Shown piece after piece: positions 52,344 through 61,802 of a stretch of 64,000 nt of DNA. The position numbers and the translations under genes are program-made. Below the pieces are notes generated by a model that worked only from the letters and a program-made list of their open reading frames with translations, searched no databases and was not told where the DNA came from. The DNA lies in contig NZ_CAMTTE010000001.1 in the NCBI RefSeq assembly GCF_947077775.1, positions 744,001 to 808,000 on the forward strand, in the 5' to 3' direction. This DNA comes from Salinibacter pepae. GTDB lineage: Bacteria > Bacteroidota > Rhodothermia > Rhodothermales > Salinibacteraceae. Every line of letters begins with the position of its first letter. The stretch's first letter is position 1.

Positions 52344-55300
52344 ATGGACGACGTCGACCCTGCCTCGCTCTCGGATCCCAATCGGCTCGCCGCCCTGGGC
52401 CGCTACGGCGTTCTCGGAAGCCTCCCCGAAGAGGCGTTCGGGCGCGTTGCCAACCTCGCGGCGCGCCTCCTTGACGCCCCCATGGCCGGGGTCCACTTCG
52501 TCAACGACCACTCCCGATGGGCCGGGGCGCAGGTGGGCCACGATGCCCGGCGGGTGGCCGTCGACGTGTCGCTCTCCGCCCGTGAGCTCGGCACCGAGGA
52601 GCTCTTCGTCGTCGAGGACGCGGCCGACGACCCGCGTTTTCAGGACAACCCGCTCGTGGCCGGCGGGCCGGCCGTTCGCTTCTACGCCGGCGCCGCCATC
52701 ACGACGCCCGCGGGCCATGCACTCGGGCGGCTTTGTGTGCTCGACCCGACGCCGCGCCCCGAGGGCCTCCCCGAGCACGACCGTCAGACGCTCCGCGAGC
52801 TCGCCGGTGTCGTCATGGACGAACTGGCGCATCGCGCCCAGCCCCGCCACCGGGAAGAGATCCTCGAAAGCATCACCGACGCGTTCTACGCGCTGGACGA
52901 CGAATGGCGGTTTACCTACATCAATCAGCAGGCCGAAGCGCTCCTCGAGTGTTCTCGGGAAGAGATGCTGGGCGAGGTCATCTGGGAGGTGTTTCCCGAA
53001 ACGAAGGAGCTCCCGAACTACGAGGAGTACCACTGCGCCGTGGAGACCGGCGAGCCCGCCCACTTCGAGGCGTATTCCCCAGCGTTTGAGGCGTGGTTCA
53101 GCGTCAACGCCTACCCGTTCGACGGCGGCCTGTCGGTCTACTTCAACGACGTGACGGCGCGCAAGGAGCGGGAGCACACCCTCAAGGAGCGCGAGGAGTA
53201 CCTGTCGGTCACGCTCTCGTCCATCGGCGACGCCGTCATCGCCACCGACCGCGGCGGCCGCGTTACCGAGATGAACGCCGTCGCCGAGCGCCTCACCGGG
53301 TGGTCCCACGCCGACGTCGAAGGGCGCCCCCTGGAGGACATCTTCCAGATCCACAACGCCAAAACGGGCGCCCCAGTGGAGAGCCCGGTCCAGAAAGTGC
53401 TGCGTGAAGGCAAGACGGTCGGGCTTGCCAACCACACGGTCCTCACGGCCCGCGACGGCACCGAGTACCAGATTGCGGACAGCGCGGCCCCCATCCGCAC
53501 CGACGAAGACGACCTGCTGGGGGTGGTCATGGTGTTCCGCGACGTGACCGACGAGTACGAGCGGCGGGAGGCGATCAAAGAGCAGCGCGAGCGCCTGGAG
53601 ATGGCCCTGATCGGTGGGGGCGCCGGCATGTGGGACTGGGACATGCAGACGGGCGACGCGGTCTACGACGAGCGCTGGGCGGATATCCTCGGCTACTCGC
53701 TCGACGAGGTCGAGTCTGACAACTCGTTCTTCGAGCGCCATACCCACCCCGATGATCTTGAACGGGTGTACGACGACATCGACCGCCACGCCCGCGGCGA
53801 GATTCCCTACCTCGACCAGGAGATCCGGATGCGCCACAGGGACGGCTCCTGGCGGTGGGTCCTCGACCGGGGCCGGATCGTCGAGCGGGCCGCGGACGGG
53901 ACGCCGCTCCGCATGGTGGGCACGCACGTGGACATCACCGAGCGCAAGGAGCGGGAGCGAGAGCTCCGGACGGTCCGCCGCCGGTTCGAGCAGTTCGCCG
54001 CAAACGTGCAGGACGCGTTTTTCCTGTTGCCGACGGACTACTCGGAAGCCGAGTACGTGAACCCGGCCGTCGAACCCGTCTACGGCGTCCCGGCCGAGGA
54101 CATTCGTGAAGACCCGGCGGCCTGGCTTACACACGTCCACCCCGACGACAGAGAAAAGCTGCTCGCCAGCATGGAGCGCCAACGGGACGGCGCAGTGGAT
54201 TGGCCCGTCCAACAGGAATTCCGCATCCAACATCCAGACCGGGGGCGCCGCTGGGTCGAATCGCGACTCGACATTGTCGCGGACGACGGGGGCCCGCCCC
54301 GGATCGCCGGCGTGGCGACGGACATCACCGAGCGCAAGGAGGCCGAGCAGCGGCTCCGCCTCCAATTGGACACCCTCCGCCAGGTGGCCACGGGCGCGCC
54401 CCTCCGAACCACCCTTCGGGACCTCATCGCGGCCATCGAGGCCCAGTGCCCCGGCATGATCGGATCGGTCTTGTTCTTCGACCGCGCACAGGGGCGCATC
54501 CAGCACGGCGTGGCCCCCCACCTGCCCGACGCCTACAATGCGGCCATCGACGGGGTCGAGATTGGCCCGGCGGCCGGGTCCTGCGGGACGGCGATGCACG
54601 AGCGCGCCCCCGTGATCGCCGAGGACATCGAGAGCGACCCGCGCTGGGCCGACTACCGCGACCTCGCCCGTTCGCACGGCCTCCGTGCCTGCTGGTCGGT
54701 GCCCATTTTTGACTCCAACGACGAGGTCCTCGGAACCTTTGCGCTCTACCACGAGCAGCCCACCGCCCCCACCGAGCAGGAACGGACGCTCATCGATCAG
54801 GCCCGCTCGCTGGCCGGCGTCGCCATCGAGCGCCACCGCACCGCCGAAACGCTGCGCGGCCGGGAGCGGCGTGTGGAGGCGCTCTACGACGCCATGAGCA
54901 TCCTCACCCAGTCCGAGACGCCGCACGAGCTGGCCGAGGTGCTCCTCAACCTCGTCACCGACACGCTGGACTACCCCGTCTGCGCGGTGCGCTACGCCGA
55001 GGACGACCGGCTCGTCCCCACCGTCGCCTCGCCGGCCTGCCGGGAGGTCCTGGGGCCGCGCGAGGCCTACACCATTGACGGCCCACAGGCGGCGGCCGAG
55101 GCCTTCCGGACCGGCACCACGTTGCACTACGACGACGCCGCGGAGGCAGGTGGCATCGACGCCCCCAGCCCGCTGCAGAGCGTCGCGCACGTGCCGCTGG
55201 GGCCGTACGGAAGCCTCTCCGTCGGCATGACCGAGTCCGGATCGATCCCGCCCTTCGACGTGCGCCTGCTCGACGTCCTGGCCCAGAATGCCGAGAGCGT

Positions 55301-56105
55301 GCTCCGCCGGATCGACCACGAGCAGGAGCTGGTGGAGGCCAAAGAGACGGCCGAGGAGATGAGCCGACTCAAGTCGGCCTTTCTCGCCAACATCAGCCAC
55401 GAGATCCGCACGCCGCTGACCTCCATCCTCGGCTTCGCGGAGGCGATCGGCGGAGAGGTGGAGGGCGCCCGGCGGGTTGAGGAGGTCGACCTTGCGTCGC
55501 TGGCAAGGTTCTCGTCGCTGATCGAACAGAGCGGGCAGCGCCTGATGGACACGCTCACCGGCGTGCTAAACCTCTCGAAGCTGCAGGCCGGAGAGATGAC
55601 CCTCGACCTCCACCCGGTCGACCTGGCCGCCGAGGCCGCGGCCGCGGCCCACGAGTTTGCCCCCCAGGCGGACGGCGCCGGCGTGGCCCTCGAACTGAGG
55701 GAAGAAGACGCGTCGGTTTGGGCCCGGGCCGACAGAAGTGGGGTGCAAATTGTCCTTCGCAACCTCCTCTCCAATGCGATCAAATATACGGAGGAAGGGG
55801 GCACGGTGTGGATTCGGGCTCGGACGGACAGGGAGCACGCGGTTTTGGAGGTGGAAGATACCGGAATCGGGATGGACCCGGACACGGCCGATGTGCTCTT
55901 TGAGGCGTTCAAGCAGGCGTCCGAAGGGATCGGGCGCGAGTACGAGGGCACGGGACTGGGCCTGACTGTCACCAAGGAGGTGCTGGACCAGATGGACGGC
56001 GCCGTTGCCGTGGAGACCGAGCAGGGCGAGGGGAGCCGGTTTACGGTGTGGCTTCCCCGGGCCGCGGACGAGGAGGACCCGGGAAGGGGCACCTCGGGCT
56101 CGTGA
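52344..56105 (+). CDS. Multi-sensor histidine kinase (GAF-PAS4-GAF2-HisKA-HATPase)
   Basis: A 1253-residue cytoplasmic kinase with the start at 52344 (MDDVDPASL); no membrane helix is visible. Domain order is GAF (1-165), PAS (170-280), PAS (285-410), PAS (415-540), PAS (545-670), GAF (680-845), GAF (850-1000), HisKA with the phosphoaccepting His1019 in N-I-S-H-E-I-R-T-P-L, and HATPase with N-L-L-S-N-A-I-K-Y (N box), D-T-G-I-G-M (G1) and G-T-G-L-G-L (G2). No receiver domain and no response regulator lie next to it, so its partner must be elsewhere. The first GAF shows no bilin-type Cys motif, and the signal is unknown. Confidence 0.9.
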   Translation: MDDVDPASLSDPNRLAALGRYGVLGSLPEEAFGRVANLAARLLDAPMAGVHFVNDHSRWAGAQVGHDARRVAVDVSLSARELGTEELFVVEDAADDPRFQDNPLVAGGPAVRFYAGAAITTPAGHALGRLCVLDPTPRPEGLPEHDRQTLRELAGVVMDELAHRAQPRHREEILESITDAFYALDDEWRFTYINQQAEALLECSREEMLGEVIWEVFPETKELPNYEEYHCAVETGEPAHFEAYSPAFEAWFSVNAYPFDGGLSVYFNDVTARKEREHTLKEREEYLSVTLSSIGDAVIATDRGGRVTEMNAVAERLTGWSHADVEGRPLEDIFQIHNAKTGAPVESPVQKVLREGKTVGLANHTVLTARDGTEYQIADSAAPIRTDEDDLLGVVMVFRDVTDEYERREAIKEQRERLEMALIGGGAGMWDWDMQTGDAVYDERWADILGYSLDEVESDNSFFERHTHPDDLERVYDDIDRHARGEIPYLDQEIRMRHRDGSWRWVLDRGRIVERAADGTPLRMVGTHVDITERKERERELRTVRRRFEQFAANVQDAFFLLPTDYSEAEYVNPAVEPVYGVPAEDIREDPAAWLTHVHPDDREKLLASMERQRDGAVDWPVQQEFRIQHPDRGRRWVESRLDIVADDGGPPRIAGVATDITERKEAEQRLRLQLDTLRQVATGAPLRTTLRDLIAAIEAQCPGMIGSVLFFDRAQGRIQHGVAPHLPDAYNAAIDGVEIGPAAGSCGTAMHERAPVIAEDIESDPRWADYRDLARSHGLRACWSVPIFDSNDEVLGTFALYHEQPTAPTEQERTLIDQARSLAGVAIERHRTAETLRGRERRVEALYDAMSILTQSETPHELAEVLLNLVTDTLDYPVCAVRYAEDDRLVPTVASPACREVLGPREAYTIDGPQAAAEAFRTGTTLHYDDAAEAGGIDAPSPLQSVAHVPLGPYGSLSVGMTESGSIPPFDVRLLDVLAQNAESVLRRIDHEQELVEAKETAEEMSRLKSAFLANISHEIRTPLTSILGFAEAIGGEVEGARRVEEVDLASLARFSSLIEQSGQRLMDTLTGVLNLSKLQAGEMTLDLHPVDLAAEAAAAAHEFAPQADGAGVALELREEDASVWARADRSGVQIVLRNLLSNAIKYTEEGGTVWIRARTDREHAVLEVEDTGIGMDPDTADVLFEAFKQASEGIGREYEGTGLGLTVTKEVLDQMDGAVAVETEQGEGSRFTVWLPRAADEEDPGRGTSGS

Positions 56106-56706
56106 ATGGACGGCCCGGCTCCTTCCTTCGCACCTTTCTGAAGGCCGCCCCTCTGAATCGAACGATCGGTCCCCCGGATGGCCGTTCGCGTGGTGCCCAC
56201 CGCCGTTGAAGATCTCCTTCCCCCCGGTGCCGGAAGACATTGTTTGAGCGACTCCGTGCCGCACCCCGTGATGGTTTTCCCGGGGATGCCGGCGAAGGCA
56301 TTGCCCTGCACCGTGAGGTCGATGCCCGCGTCGTTGCGGGCGATGCCGTTTCCCCAATATTTCTTCTTTGCTCCTGGAGGTCCTGTCGTTCACGTGTGTC
56401 CGACCGTTCCGGAGGCGCTTCTAAAAAACGACGGAAGTGCGCAGCACGGACTGCCCCTCGGGGTGCGGTATCTGCTGGGCCGGGAAGCGGGGGACCGCAC
56501 CGGGGGAGCGCTGAACGACCAGAACGGCAACGGCCAGCTCGAGCGGAGCGAGTCGGCCGGTCGCCGCCCGCGAACGACCGTTCGGCAGTTGACGTTGGGC
56601 CTGGTCGTTCGGCCGGCCGATGCCGACCGGTGCGGGTGGCCCACCGATGCCCGTTGCGATGCACCTCGTCCATTTTTTCAGCTCAAGAGAACACACGCGC
56701 TTTCTC
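56106..56706. other. Intergenic region, nothing recognised
   Basis: About 600 bp between the kinase and the secreted HExxH protein, both rightward. Several open frames are present, but none has consistent GC-rich third positions or a recognisable product. One antisense frame (56390-56200) reads like coding sequence for some 30 residues but begins at no start codon. The promoter of the downstream gene should be here. Confidence 0.4.
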
Positions 56707-59700
56707 ATGGCCTCGTTTGCCGAGTTGTGCTCTCCCCCCTCCGCATGCCCCACACGGTCCCGTCGTGCGTTCGTCTGGGCGCTGCTTCTGGCGACGCTTC
56801 TGGCCGGGGCCCTCACGCTCGCGGCCCCGGCCGCGCAGGCGCAAATCAGCTACGACGCCCGGTACCGCCCGCAGGCCGACTACCGGTTCGTGGAGACCGA
56901 CCGCTTCGAGTGGATCTACCCCGCCGGGGCCGACACGACGACGGCCCTCTTCCAAAACGCGCTCCGGCGCAGCTTCCGAAGCACCCGCTCCGTCGTGGGC
57001 ACGGACGGAGCGGACTTCGAGCTCCCCGTCGTTGTCGATCCGATTAGCGGCCGGGCCAACGGCTTTGTGACGCCGGTCAACTTCCGATCACACCTCTTCA
57101 CGGCCCATCCCACCTTCTCGTTCGGGGCCAAGTTCGACTCCTGGGCCCAGACGGTCGCGCCCCACGAGCTGACCCACGCAATGCACTTCGAGATCGACCC
57201 CGGCGTGGGCCTCGGCGGGCTCCTCGGGCTCTTCTCCGAGGACGCCTCCCGCCTCGTCCACGGCCTCGCGCCACGTGGGTGGTTCGAGGGCGCCGCCGTC
57301 TACCGCGAGAGCCAGCTGAAGCGGGAGGCCGGGCGGCTCGACGCGCCGCTACAGGTGATGAAGTACCGCGCCGCGCTGGGGTCGGAGGATCCCTGGAGCG
57401 TCGGCGAGGTGATGTACGGCAGCGTCTTCGAGCGCCCCTCGCGCCGGCACTACCTCGGGGGCGGGCAGCTGATCGAGCACATGGCCCACGAGCGGGGGAG
57501 CACCGACTTTTTCCGGCGGGCGACCCGCTGGCACCACCGCCTTCCCTTCTTGGGCTTCGGAGCGGCCCTGTGGATGGGCACCGGCCAGACGCCCGCCCAG
57601 CTTAGCGACTCGTTCCTCGACGAGGAGCGGCAGGAGGAGCGGCGGCGCCTCGATTCGCTGCGGCGGGCGACCGAGCAAGGGGTCACCGATCCGCAGGTGA
57701 TGGCCGGCACGGAGGGGCTCCACGTCCGCCGTCCCTACTGGCTGAGCGACTCCGCCCTCGTGGCCTACGCCTCCGGCTACGCCACGCGGCCGGGCTTCTA
57801 CCGGATCGATGCCCGCAGCGGCGAGCGAACCGTGATTGGGCACCAGGCCATCACGCCGGGCTACACCTACGCGCTGGGCCCCGACACGACGGCCCTTCTC
57901 TTTGCGCGCCCGCACGCCGACCTGCTCGTCGAGAACGCAACGACCTTGAAGGCGCACCGTCTGGACCTCCAAACCGGCAAGACGCGCCTCGTGTCGGAGA
58001 CCGGCGGCACGTTCACCCCGGCCAGGGCGCCCGGCGGGGCGGTGTGGGCGGCCCAGCGGGACGGCTCGTTTAGCGAGCTGGTGACCCTGGGCGACGAGGG
58101 CGCCACTCCACAGGCCGACCGTCCGGCCCTCCGCTACAAACAAGTCGCCCCCTCGCCGAGCGGCGACACGATTGCCGTCCTCGCCAACGCAGGTGGAAAA
58201 CAGGGGCTCTACCGCTTCGCCCCGTCCACCGCGACGCTGGAGCCGTGGCTCCGGTTCGAAGGCGGCTCCATCTACGACGTGAGCTGGGGACCGGAGGGGC
58301 GCTACGTGCTCTTCGCGGCCGACCCGTCGGGCATCGCGAACGTCTACGCCCTGGACCGCCGCGGCGGAGACGTCCGGCGTCTCACAACCGTGCGCTATGG
58401 CGCGCTGGAGCCCACCCTCTCCCCAAGCCGGACGCGCGTGGCCTTCGCACGCTACCGGCACGAGCGCTTCGAACTCGCCACCATTCCCTTCCGGCCGGAC
58501 TCGCCGCGGCCCGTCGCCAAGGTCGAGCGGGACTGGGCCCCACGAGGGGGGGTGCTGACGGCCTCGGCCGACTCGGCGGCGAGCCGGGCGGGCGCTGGGA
58601 GACGCGTGTCGGGCGCGGCCGACGCCCCGCAAGACGGATTCCATTCGGACCTCGACGCAGCGTCCCTGCGCGCCCAGTCGCACCCGTACGAGGCCTGGCG
58701 CCACCTTTTCCCTCGGTCGGTCACCCCTGTGCTGCGAGGCGCCTGGGATCTGCTCGGCACCTCCGTCGACGGCGAGAACCTGGGGCTCGGGCCCGGGGCC
58801 CGGATCAGCGGGGCCGACCCGCTCGGGCGATGGGCCTACAACGTTCGGGGCTTCTACCAGGCCGATCGGCTGTGGGGCGATGTCTCCGTAGAGACGGGCC
58901 TTGTGCCCGGCACCCCGTCGCTGACCGTCTTCAACGGCCCGGTGGAGGCCGTGCGGGAAACGGGCGCAGGCGCCTCGCGCCTGGAGGCCTTCGAGCTACG
59001 GGGCCTCCGCCTCGGGATCGACCAGCGGTTCGCGTTTCGGAAGAACGTCTACGGCACCAGCCTGACGGCCAGCCTTGCGGGGGAGTACCGCCAGTCGCGG
59101 CCCATCACCGCCGGCGGCGCGGCGGAGGCGGGCTTCACGGGCCGGGCGACGCTCCGCTCCGACCTGACGTTCAGGTACCGCGTCCAGAAGAACATTCGCG
59201 ACCTGGTGCCGGGCACCGGCGTCCGGCTGAGCACGAGCGCCGAGGTCGACGTGCTCACCCCCGCCGATGCCACGCCCAGCCGGTACCTGCAGCAGCAGAT
59301 CGACGTGTTCTGGCCGCTGCTCGCCGATCACAACGTGGGGCTGCGCACGAGCACCTCGTTCCTCACGCAGAGCCGCCGGTCGTTCTTCGACGTCCAGTCG
59401 TTCGTGCCCCGCGGCTACCGGGACCTCGCCGGAGCCCTACCTGGGGCCGGCAATTACCTCCGGCTCGGCGCGAAAATCACCCAGCCGCTCTGGTACATAG
59501 ACACCGGGTCGGTGATGCTGCCGGTGGCCGTCGACGCCCTCTACGGCTACGGCCTCGGGCAGGCGCAGTACCGCGTCGCCGGCGCGGGCCCGGCGCTGGA
59601 TGAACGACGCGCCTCGGTCGGGGGCGGGCTCGGGCTTCGCCTCCGCCCGTTCGGCGGCATAAGCCTGAATCTGGAGGTCGGCGTCTCCTACCGCATCGAC

Positions 59701-59739
59701 GCCCGCGGCGAGAACCGGTGGGCGCCTCACCTTCGATGA
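56707..59739 (+). CDS. Secreted HExxH peptidase-like / beta-propeller / outer-membrane barrel protein
   Basis: A 1010-residue envelope protein with the start at 56707 and a signal peptide ending near A-A-Q-A-Q. Residues 30-330 are a peptidase-MA-like domain with H-E-L-T-H-A-M-H-F (zinc HExxH) and a downstream G-W-F-E-G-A-A-V-Y Glu. Residues 340-620 show repeated TolB-like propeller blades (S-P-S-G-D-T-I-A-V-L, S-W-G-P-E-G-R-Y-V-L-F-A-A-D). The last third (about 660-1010) is beta-barrel-like with alternating residues. This architecture is known in Bacteroidota secreted proteins. Whether it cleaves peptides is not shown. Confidence 0.85.
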   Translation: MASFAELCSPPSACPTRSRRAFVWALLLATLLAGALTLAAPAAQAQISYDARYRPQADYRFVETDRFEWIYPAGADTTTALFQNALRRSFRSTRSVVGTDGADFELPVVVDPISGRANGFVTPVNFRSHLFTAHPTFSFGAKFDSWAQTVAPHELTHAMHFEIDPGVGLGGLLGLFSEDASRLVHGLAPRGWFEGAAVYRESQLKREAGRLDAPLQVMKYRAALGSEDPWSVGEVMYGSVFERPSRRHYLGGGQLIEHMAHERGSTDFFRRATRWHHRLPFLGFGAALWMGTGQTPAQLSDSFLDEERQEERRRLDSLRRATEQGVTDPQVMAGTEGLHVRRPYWLSDSALVAYASGYATRPGFYRIDARSGERTVIGHQAITPGYTYALGPDTTALLFARPHADLLVENATTLKAHRLDLQTGKTRLVSETGGTFTPARAPGGAVWAAQRDGSFSELVTLGDEGATPQADRPALRYKQVAPSPSGDTIAVLANAGGKQGLYRFAPSTATLEPWLRFEGGSIYDVSWGPEGRYVLFAADPSGIANVYALDRRGGDVRRLTTVRYGALEPTLSPSRTRVAFARYRHERFELATIPFRPDSPRPVAKVERDWAPRGGVLTASADSAASRAGAGRRVSGAADAPQDGFHSDLDAASLRAQSHPYEAWRHLFPRSVTPVLRGAWDLLGTSVDGENLGLGPGARISGADPLGRWAYNVRGFYQADRLWGDVSVETGLVPGTPSLTVFNGPVEAVRETGAGASRLEAFELRGLRLGIDQRFAFRKNVYGTSLTASLAGEYRQSRPITAGGAAEAGFTGRATLRSDLTFRYRVQKNIRDLVPGTGVRLSTSAEVDVLTPADATPSRYLQQQIDVFWPLLADHNVGLRTSTSFLTQSRRSFFDVQSFVPRGYRDLAGALPGAGNYLRLGAKITQPLWYIDTGSVMLPVAVDALYGYGLGQAQYRVAGAGPALDERRASVGGGLGLRLRPFGGISLNLEVGVSYRIDARGENRWAPHLR

Positions 59740-60366
59740 GAGCCTTTCCCTTCGGTGCTCGCCCCCCACGTGCACACCAGTCTCTGGGCTGCACGAGCCC
59801 CACGCAGTCGCCGGCCGCAGCTGTCTCGCCAGACAGGTTCGGACAGATTCATCCGCAATGGACGACCGAAGCACAGGCGAGAACTCAGAAACGCTCCTCG
59901 GCACCCGTGTGCCCTCGGCCTCTCCCATTCGTCGCGTTGGTGGATGCGGCCCGGGGGTGGCCCTGTGGAAGGAGGCCATGCGATGGGCGACCGGCCGGGC
60001 TTCGCGGCCTTGCCGAGGGGCTATTCTGGTGTCCAGCCTCGTGGCGGGGATGGTTCTTGGGCGGCCACGCTGCTCGTGACCGCGTTGAAGCAGGGCGCCG
60101 GGGCCGGCGGCGGGCTGCTTCTCCTGGGGCTGCCCTGGAAAGATGGACTCGGGGGTTGTCGGCGGCGCGGTCCACGGCGCGCTGAGCACGTACTTCGAGT
60201 CCCAGTGATCAGCTCCAGGAGGCCCTGACGTTCTGGGAACCAGCACACCCGAGCTCCAAAGACGCCCCGCTGGAGCGAATCGCGGCCCGCACCCGCACGA
60301 ACAGCTGGGTCCCACATCCGCCGCAACGAGCGTACTCGGCCTGTCCGGCCCCGAGATCGGAACGCC
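59740..60366. other. Intergenic region, possibly a decayed gene
   Basis: About 630 bp between convergent genes. A stretch at 59858-60140 has short coding-like segments in different frames (M-D-D-R-S-T-G-E-N-S-E-T-L-L-G, later L-L-V-T-A-L-K-Q-G-A-G-A-G-G-G). This could be a frameshifted remnant, but I cannot identify a parent. No terminator, tRNA or repeat is seen. Confidence 0.3.
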
Positions 60367-61740
60367 TCAGTCAACGGCCCTCCTCGTCCCTCCTGAGATG
60401 GGCAACTCCTTGACGTTCACGGACGGCGGCTGTCGATCCGAAGACGGATATTCGAAGGTCTGATCGAGGGACACGGCATCGTCGAAAAACCCGCAATGCC
60501 GCAAATAAAATGCATTCTCTTCGACGCCCCCAGCAAAGTCTTCTCGCAAGCCCAAACTCGCGGTCCTATCGCCGGTGAAGGTGGCCTGTTGAATGGCGTG
60601 CCAGTCCCCCCCAGTGTCCCGCGCCCACTGGTCGTGGTAGTGGGCCTTTCGCTCGACGTGGCCCATGCCCGGGTCAAAGTTTTCCAGGAAGGAGTACCAC
60701 CCCTCGTACCACGTATCCGTCTGCGGGCGCTTGAAGCTCGCGATGAACCGCCATTCCCCTTCCTCCGGGGGGTAAAAGTAGGCGGTGTAGATCGTGCTTC
60801 CCTCCCCATCCGGCTCAGCGCGCGTCAAAAACCGGTACGTCGTTCCTGCTTCCCAGGAGTACGTCAGATAGGACTGCCCGCCCGATCCCTCCCCCCCAAA
60901 TTCACCGGCCGTCACCCCGTCTCCCTTTGCCACCAACTGCACGCGCAGAGAGTCCGGAATGGAGGAGGGATCGTCCGTATCGTGTGGGCTCCACACGGAA
61001 AACAACACCCGTCGCTCCTCGTCGGAGTTGACCTGGATGCCGAAGTAGCCCTCATCGAAGCCGTTGGCCATGTAGTAGGCCCCAACCGGGTCTTTGCCCT
61101 CCGGCACCGTGATCGCGCTGTGCACCCACTCGACCGTTGCGTCCGGCAGGTCATAGTTCAGGTGAACCGAGGGGCCGCGCCGCGACCAGTAAAAGGTGTT
61201 GGCTTCGTTGGACTGCACGGCGTGGACCGACGTGCCGCGCGGCACCTCCAATGTCAGATCGGTGGCCTCTACAAACTCGTCTCCTGTTTTCTCTACGCCC
61301 GTCAGGTCAAAGCGGACGTAGCCGCTCTCCTCAATCTCCGTTTCTCCGAAGGCAACAGTTGTGTAGTCGGAATTGGCGACTCGCACTTCCTCCTCGACCC
61401 CGTCCACACTGAGTCGTACGGTGCTCTCCTCCCCCTCGGGGGCCCGGGCGCGCAGACGAGGCGTCACGACCGCCGGTTCGCGCAACTTTACGAATACACT
61501 GAACGTACTCTCGTCATTCTTCCACGTCGTGATCCCCTCCTGGGTGACCGCGCCCGGCCCCGCGCCACGCGTCCGATACGCATTGCCACCCAACGGCACC
61601 ACGACCGTCTCTGTCGGGGCCGACGAGTCGCCCCCGTCGACCTCCTCCTCAGTAGACGAATCACACCCGGGGAGGGCGAGAGCAAAAACGGTCGCGACCG
61701 CCCAAAACCCAATCGTCAAGGTGAAAGCGCAATTCCTCAT
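60367..61740 (-). CDS. DUF3472/DUF5077 lipoprotein
   Basis: 457 residues. The signal ends in the lipobox A-L-P-G-C, so the protein is probably outer-membrane or periplasmic. The N-terminal DUF5077-like beta domain has V-P-L-G-G-N-A-Y-R, W-K-N-D-E-S-T-F-S-V-F-V-K-L-R-E-P. The DUF3472 part starts with H-L-N-Y-D-L-P and includes G-Y-F-G-I-Q-V-N-S and W-Y-E-G-W-Y-S-F-L-E-N-F-D-P. Such proteins accompany glycoside hydrolases in Bacteroidota. It is the last gene of the GH20 operon, 62 bp after it. Confidence 0.85.
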   Translation of the reverse strand: MRNCAFTLTIGFWAVATVFALALPGCDSSTEEEVDGGDSSAPTETVVVPLGGNAYRTRGAGPGAVTQEGITTWKNDESTFSVFVKLREPAVVTPRLRARAPEGEESTVRLSVDGVEEEVRVANSDYTTVAFGETEIEESGYVRFDLTGVEKTGDEFVEATDLTLEVPRGTSVHAVQSNEANTFYWSRRGPSVHLNYDLPDATVEWVHSAITVPEGKDPVGAYYMANGFDEGYFGIQVNSDEERRVLFSVWSPHDTDDPSSIPDSLRVQLVAKGDGVTAGEFGGEGSGGQSYLTYSWEAGTTYRFLTRAEPDGEGSTIYTAYFYPPEEGEWRFIASFKRPQTDTWYEGWYSFLENFDPGMGHVERKAHYHDQWARDTGGDWHAIQQATFTGDRTASLGLREDFAGGVEENAFYLRHCGFFDDAVSLDQTFEYPSSDRQPPSVNVKELPISGGTRRAVD

Positions 61741-61802
61741 GGCAGCTGTGTTGGATGGAAGAGAGCGTGACGGCCCCAGCCTCGCACCCGACGCCCCCGA
61801 GC

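Noticed and set aside
51753-55400. Very long open frame antisense to the histidine kinase (over 1200 codons)
   Set aside because: It mirrors a strongly coding sense gene. Long antisense frames are expected in GC-rich DNA, and its product is compositionally biased (Gly/Val/Arg/His) with no motif.
56200-56390. Antisense reading with coding-like text (N-D-A-G-I-D-L-T-V-Q-G-N-A-F)
   Set aside because: It begins after a stop without a start codon, then runs antisense into the kinase end. Some 30 plausible residues are not enough to call a gene.
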